DNA of 9,785 nucleotides from an uncultured bacterium. Its GTDB lineage: Bacteria; Bacteroidota; Bacteroidia; Bacteroidales; Bacteroidaceae. This document shows positions 6,636 through 9,785 of the stretch, piece by piece. The position numbers and the translations under genes are program-made. The notes beneath the pieces are model-generated. The model made no database searches. It worked only from the letters and a program-made list of their open reading frames with translations, and was not told where the DNA came from. The stretch's first letter is position 1; the number at the start of each line of letters is the position of its first letter. The DNA is taken from positions 1 to 9,785 of the forward strand of contig CAJMQU010000084.1 in NCBI GenBank assembly GCA_905215555.1, in the 5' to 3' direction.

Positions 6636-6666
6636 TTTGGAATATTAAAAAGTTTGCCTACATTTG
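6636..6666 (+). promoter_or_regulatory. Bacteroides-type promoter of the ABC transporter operon
   Basis: TTTG (6636-6639) and TACATTTG (6659-6666) match the Bacteroides -33 (TTTG) and -7 (TAnnTTTG) elements exactly. The gap is 19 nt, within the known range for the primary sigma factor of this genus. Transcription should start a few bases after 6666, near 6671-6676, leaving a leader of about 100 nt before ATG 6774. It lies just downstream of the ton terminator, so the second operon is transcribed independently. Confidence 0.8.
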
Positions 6667-6668
6667 CG

Positions 6669-6696
6669 GTGTACTAATAAACTAATACACTAATAG
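6669..6696. promoter_or_regulatory. Probable operator for the operon's GntR/YtrA repressor
   Basis: GTGTA (6669-6673) and TACAC (6686-6690) form an inverted repeat with a 12-nt spacer. The symmetry extends partly inward: 8 of 11 positions per half match. It resembles the AGTGTA-N13-TACACT site reported for Bacillus YtrA, with a one-base shorter spacer. It sits on the predicted transcription start, where a bound repressor would block initiation, and a YtrA-type regulator is the third gene of the operon. The same bases also form three tandem octamers, ACTAATAA, ACTAATAC and ACTAATAG (6673-6696). Confidence 0.65.
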
Positions 6697-6713
6697 TGGC
6701 GTAAACAAGGAGT

Positions 6714-6723
6714 CCGATATCGG
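6714..6723. repeat. Short palindrome in the ABC operon leader
   Basis: CCGATATCGG is a perfect 10-bp palindrome about 50 nt before the ATPase start codon, within the predicted 5' leader. It could be a minor hairpin or protein site, but palindromes of this length also occur by chance. Confidence 0.25.
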
Positions 6724-6773
6724 TTGACAGGCCTTCTTCTTATATCTTATTTCCTTGCCGCCCCCAAAAATAT

Positions 6774-7634
6774 ATGAGTATGCTACAGATAGAAAACATT
6801 TCGTTCAGTTATCGTCGGGGCAAAAAAGAAGTCCTGCACGATTTTTCACTCTCGTTGGAGAGAGGCAGGGTATACGGGTTGCTGGGAAAGAACGGTGCCG
6901 GTAAATCTACATTGCTTTATCTGATGAGTGGTTTGCTTACCCCCAAGAGTGGGAAAGTGATGTACCATGATACCGATGTACGTCGTCGGCTGCCACTCAC
7001 ACTACAGGATATGTTCCTAGTTCCTGAAGAATTTGAACTACCGCCTATATCTTTGGTCAGTTATGTGGAACTGAACAGCCAGTTCTATCCCCGTTTCAGC
7101 AAGGAAGATATGGTGAAGTATCTGCATTACTTCGAGATGGAACAGGATATAGATTTGGGATCCTTGTCTATGGGACAAAAGAAGAAAGTCTTTATGAGTT
7201 TTGCACTGGCTACACATACTTCACTGCTGATTATGGATGAGCCGACCAATGGTCTGGATATTCCGGGAAAGAGTCAGTTCCGCAAGTTCATTGCTTCCGG
7301 CATGTCGGATGACAGGACAATTATTATCTCTACTCACCAGGTGCGGGATATTGATAAGATATTGGATCATGTGGTGATTATGGATGACAGTCGTGTGTTG
7401 CTTGATGAATCCACTGCCAGCATTTGCAACAAGTTACTTTTCCTTGAAAGTGATGATCACGAAATGGCGAAGTCAGCACTTTATACACTACCTTCCGTTC
7501 AGGGCAACTTTCTGATGCTACCGAATCTGGAAGACGAAGAATCGGAGATTAATCTTGAACTGCTGTTCGGTGCCACACTTGCCGCACCACAGAAGATGGC
7601 AGAAATGTTTCACCCTAAAAAGAATGAACAATGA
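6774..7634 (+). CDS. ABC transporter ATP-binding protein
   Basis: This 286-residue cytoplasmic ATPase powers the permease encoded next to it. All main ABC motifs are visible: Walker A GKNGAGKST (38-46), signature LSMGQ (131-135), Walker B LLIMDEPT (151-158), D-loop GLD (160-162) and H-loop His188 in ISTHQ. The Q-loop region reads LVPEEFELP (82-90), with Glu where many ABC ATPases have Gln, a variant common in BcrA/YtrB-like exporters. The tail (about 210-286) is a family-specific extension after the nucleotide-binding fold. ATG 6774 gives MSMLQIENISFSY; ATG 6780 is an equally possible start. Its last four bases (ATGA) overlap the permease start, implying translational coupling. With a YtrA-type GntR gene in the operon, export or envelope-stress relief is likelier than nutrient import. 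The substrate is unknown. Confidence 0.92.
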   Translation: MSMLQIENISFSYRRGKKEVLHDFSLSLERGRVYGLLGKNGAGKSTLLYLMSGLLTPKSGKVMYHDTDVRRRLPLTLQDMFLVPEEFELPPISLVSYVELNSQFYPRFSKEDMVKYLHYFEMEQDIDLGSLSMGQKKKVFMSFALATHTSLLIMDEPTNGLDIPGKSQFRKFIASGMSDDRTIIISTHQVRDIDKILDHVVIMDDSRVLLDESTASICNKLLFLESDDHEMAKSALYTLPSVQGNFLMLPNLEDEESEINLELLFGATLAAPQKMAEMFHPKKNEQ

Positions 7635-8470
7635 TACGCGATACTTTTTTTAGTGCACCCCGTTTTGTGAGCTTATGCCGCAAAGAGATGGTGGAGAGTT
7701 GGAAAGCTAATCTGCTTAGGTTCGTAATGATGTACGGCATAATGGCAATTGCTTTTGTATGGAACGGATATTTTCAATATAATAATCCGGAAGGTCTGAT
7801 TAATAGAGGGGTGACACAGGATCCTATCTGGATATTTGAATTGGGGGCTTTCATTTGGGCACTTGTCATCATGGGACTTCTGAGCGCTTCGTTCATTATG
7901 GAACGTATGAAATCTAAAACGAACCGGATAGCAATGTTGATGACACCTGCTACGATGTTTGAGAAGTTTTTCTCACGTTGGCTGGTATTTACCTTCGGTT
8001 TCCTTATTGTATTTTTGATAGCTTTTAAAATGGCGGACTGGACACGTGTAGCGGTTTATATGGTCAGCTATCCCGAATTGAAAGATATTATAGCCTCTAC
8101 TCCGCTTTCCCATCTGGTGGGAAAAGGGCAATTCTGGACGGTTTTTGCTGATTGCAATTATTTCATGTTAGGAGTAAGCGCTTATTTCTTTGCACAGTCC
8201 TTGTTTGTTCTGGGTAGTTCCATTTGGCCGAAGAACTCGTTTGTGAAGACTTTCTCAGCCATTGTGGTTGTTGCCATCATTTATATAGCGATAGGATCGG
8301 TACTGGGAAAAATATTATTTGAAGCACGTGGTGTTCGTGGAGTGAAGCAGAATATATCTGATGAAGCTATGACACTTTGGACAACAGTAATCTTCTTTGG
8401 TATGGCTATCTTCAATTGGGCAGTCGCTTATTTCCGCTTCAAAGAATCTGAAATCATTAACCGCTGGTAA
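7631..8470 (+). CDS. ABC transporter permease (ABC-2 type)
   Basis: This 279-residue integral membrane protein has about six hydrophobic segments, near 29-45, 69-90, 115-136, 172-194, 206-228 and 249-268. Its short N-terminus carries a cytoplasmic RKEMVESWKANLLR stretch, as in many ABC-2 permeases. The sequence NRIAMLMTPATMFEKFFSRWL (98-118), between segments 2 and 3, resembles the LPAS-EKF motif I associate with Bacteroidetes ABC-2 permeases. It starts inside the ATPase stop codon (ATGA overlap) and is followed after 2 nt by the GntR gene. One ATPase and one half-size permease suggest a homodimeric transporter. There is no sign of a periplasmic binding protein, which favours export. The substrate cannot be read from the sequence. 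Confidence 0.87.
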   Translation: MIRDTFFSAPRFVSLCRKEMVESWKANLLRFVMMYGIMAIAFVWNGYFQYNNPEGLINRGVTQDPIWIFELGAFIWALVIMGLLSASFIMERMKSKTNRIAMLMTPATMFEKFFSRWLVFTFGFLIVFLIAFKMADWTRVAVYMVSYPELKDIIASTPLSHLVGKGQFWTVFADCNYFMLGVSAYFFAQSLFVLGSSIWPKNSFVKTFSAIVVVAIIYIAIGSVLGKILFEARGVRGVKQNISDEAMTLWTTVIFFGMAIFNWAVAYFRFKESEIINRW

Positions 8471-8472
8471 TT

Positions 8473-8841
8473 ATGAATTTTAAAGAAAGTAAAGCTATCT
8501 ACCTGCAAATAGCGGACCGGATCTGTGACGAGGTACTTCTTGGACAATATCAGGAAGAAGAACGCATACCGTCTGTCAGAGAATATGCGGCTGTGGTAGA
8601 GGTGAATGCTAATACGGTGATGCGTTCGTACGATTACTTACAGTCACAAGGGGTTATTTATAATAAACGGGGCATTGGGTATTTTGTGTCTGCCGGTGCT
8701 CGCGAATTGATTCTTTCATTGCGAAAAGAGTATTTTCTGAAAGAAGAGGTGGATTACTTCTTCAAACAGATGTACACACTCGGTATTTCGGCGAAAGATA
8801 TGTCGGATATGTATCAGGAATATAGTAAGAAACAAAAATAA
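8473..8841 (+). CDS. GntR family transcriptional regulator, YtrA subfamily
   Basis: This 122-residue protein has the compact YtrA layout: an N-terminal winged helix-turn-helix (about 8-73) and only a short helical tail (about 75-122) instead of a large ligand-binding domain. The GntR signature is clear: IYLQIADRI (9-17), RIPSVREYAAVVEVNANTV (31-49, with the recognition helix near 44-57), SYDYLQSQGVI (52-62) and the wing KRGIGYFV (65-72). YtrA-type proteins are dimeric repressors that usually control the ABC transporter genes beside them. The inverted repeat on the operon's own transcription start (6669-6690) is the probable binding site. The start codon lies 2 nt after the permease stop. The inducing signal is unknown. 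Confidence 0.92.
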   Translation: MNFKESKAIYLQIADRICDEVLLGQYQEEERIPSVREYAAVVEVNANTVMRSYDYLQSQGVIYNKRGIGYFVSAGARELILSLRKEYFLKEEVDYFFKQMYTLGISAKDMSDMYQEYSKKQK

Positions 8842-8852
8842 AGAAGAAGATT

Positions 8853-9674
8853 ATGAAACGAACAACTTATATAATATTTGGAATGTTGCTTGCCGGACTG
8901 GTGGTGATGTGCGGTGGCATATTCTATAGCTCTACACAATTTTTTGACGGGAATGATGGCTTTATGGATATCAATGGAGAACAGAAAACAGTACAGTTGC
9001 CGGAGTGCAAAGTGGTGCAGTTGGTGACGGACAGAGATATTATTGTGGATAATAACGAAATAAAAGAAATAAGAATGGTTGCATTCGGTGAGATACCGCT
9101 GAGCGTTCATCAGACACAAGCAGAAAACGGTACTTTCACTTATGCTTCTGATATGGATAAGTATATGACGATGAATACGTCGGGAGATACATTGCGTATC
9201 GTATTCAATTTTTCCAAAGAGAAGCTGGAAAAGAAATTCCAGGATATGACTTGGCTGAATGTACGTTCCAAAGGGATGAAGATAGCTTTGCCCGATTATA
9301 CTCAGTCATTAATCGCTGGTCTCGTTGCTCAGAAAGTGACTGTTGAAGGCTTTAACCGGGATTCATTATCTCTTATGGTGCGGGATTATGCTACAATAAA
9401 CGACTGCTACTTTAAAGCCTTGACTGTTCAGGATGGTTCGTGGTTGTTCAATAGCGGAAAAGCGGATGACTTGCACTTACATTTGAATGAAATACGCTCG
9501 TGGAATGTGAATGCGTCGTCTTTCCATGTTGATACAGAATATCTGTATGCTCATGGCAACCAAAGATGTACTTTAGAGAAAGGTGAATGCCGCCAGGTTG
9601 TTTGGATGCCTCAATCGGATGGTGCTTCATTAAATATAAAATTAAAACAGGCTGCAAGAGTAGTAGTAGAATAA
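8853..9674 (+). CDS. Membrane-anchored extracytoplasmic protein, unknown function
   Basis: This 273-residue protein is not recognised with confidence. A single hydrophobic segment (about 6-26) after MKRTTY looks like an uncleaved anchor or signal; VVMC at 17-20 is a poor lipobox. The remainder is hydrophilic and strand-rich. From about 155 to 240 it shows alternating patterns such as KVTVEGFNRDSLSLMVRDY and LHLHLNEIRSWNVNASSF, consistent with stacked strands of a beta-solenoid like the GIN/DUF2807 'auto-transporter adhesin head' proteins. That family assignment is tentative. It lies 11 nt after the GntR gene and is the last gene before the terminator, so it is probably co-expressed with the exporter. 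It may sense, bind or shield whatever the transporter handles at the envelope. Confidence 0.75.
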   Translation: MKRTTYIIFGMLLAGLVVMCGGIFYSSTQFFDGNDGFMDINGEQKTVQLPECKVVQLVTDRDIIVDNNEIKEIRMVAFGEIPLSVHQTQAENGTFTYASDMDKYMTMNTSGDTLRIVFNFSKEKLEKKFQDMTWLNVRSKGMKIALPDYTQSLIAGLVAQKVTVEGFNRDSLSLMVRDYATINDCYFKALTVQDGSWLFNSGKADDLHLHLNEIRSWNVNASSFHVDTEYLYAHGNQRCTLEKGECRQVVWMPQSDGASLNIKLKQAARVVVE

Positions 9675-9699
9675 CAATAGGTATTATCAGGATACAAAT

Positions 9700-9729
9700 A
9701 AAAAAGACCGTTGAAAAACGGTCTTTTTT
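9700..9729. terminator. Bidirectional intrinsic terminator
   Basis: A 13-bp perfect stem, six A then GACCGTT (9700-9712), pairs with AACGGTC then six T (9717-9729), with a GAAA tetraloop (9713-9716). It ends the + strand operon 25 nt after the stop codon. On the minus strand the A-run becomes a T-run, so it also ends the convergent tRNA gene, whose 3' end lies 6 nt away. Confidence 0.9.
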
Positions 9730-9735
9730 ATTTAG

Positions 9736-9785
9736 TTGCGGAGATCCGACTCGAACGAATGACCTTTGGGTTATGAGCCCAACGA
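9736..9785 (-). tRNA. tRNA-fMet (CAT), initiator type, 5' part outside the window
   Basis: The visible 50 nt run from tRNA position 24 to the discriminator. Read on the minus strand: anticodon stem TTGGG/CCCAA with loop CTCATAA (anticodon CAT at 9773-9775), variable AGGTC, T-arm ATTCG/CGGAT with loop TTCGAGT, then acceptor strand CTCCGCA and discriminator A. Three G-C pairs next to the anticodon loop, A at position 72 and a pyrimidine at position 24 are marks of bacterial initiator tRNA. The 3' CCA is not encoded (CTA follows), so it must be added after transcription. The 5' acceptor strand and most of the D-arm are beyond the right edge, so the mispaired 1-72 position cannot be checked here. 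Confidence 0.93.

Noticed and set aside
6724..6746. TTGACA followed by TATATC as an E. coli-style promoter for the ABC operon
   Set aside because: The gap is only 11 nt, and an exact Bacteroides promoter lies 60 nt upstream.

Overview
The window looks like chromosomal DNA from a Bacteroidales bacterium, most likely Bacteroides or a close relative. Three things point there. The energy-transducer cluster carries ExbB, two ExbD paralogues and a TonB with the Bacteroidetes-style N-terminus (LIFNGKNKAYGAY). Start codons lack clear Shine-Dalgarno sequences and sit behind A/T-rich leaders. One promoter matches the Bacteroides consensus exactly (TTTG, 19 nt, TAnnTTTG). No phage, insertion sequence or CRISPR array is visible. 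Every real protein gene is on the + strand; the only minus-strand gene is a tRNA cut by the right edge.

Layout. Positions 1-31 hold what looks like the right half of an intrinsic terminator from an upstream gene. Positions 32-341 are non-coding and A/T-rich, with a perfect 20-bp palindrome at 226-245. A small exported protein of unknown function follows (342-791). After a roughly 200-nt leader with two small hairpins comes a six-gene cluster: exbB (1000-1812), exbD-1 (1914-2519), exbD-2 (2644-3294), tonB (3322-4137), a PstS-like lipoprotein (4148-5098) and an exported TPR protein (5104-6549). It ends in an intrinsic terminator at about 6576-6616.

The second operon starts from the promoter at 6636-6666. 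Just downstream of the -7 box is an inverted repeat (GTGTA, 12 nt, TACAC) that resembles operators of YtrA-type GntR regulators. The operon encodes an ABC ATPase (6774-7634), an ABC-2-like permease (7631-8470, ATGA overlap), a 122-residue YtrA-type GntR repressor (8473-8841) and a membrane-anchored extracytoplasmic protein with no recognised function (8853-9674). A hairpin at 9700-9729 with T-tracts on both strands probably terminates this operon and also the convergent tRNA gene. The tRNA has a CAT anticodon and initiator-type features.

How the genes work together. ExbB and the ExbD pair form the proton-motive-force motor, and TonB carries the energy across the periplasm to outer-membrane TonB-dependent receptors such as SusC-type transporters. 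The PstS-like lipoprotein and TPR protein are tightly linked to tonB, but no pstCAB genes are present, and the PstS-like protein appears to have lost key phosphate contacts. They may be accessory envelope parts of the Ton system rather than a phosphate uptake route. The second operon has the organisation of a self-repressed, ligand- or stress-induced ABC exporter module. Its least understood part is the last gene.
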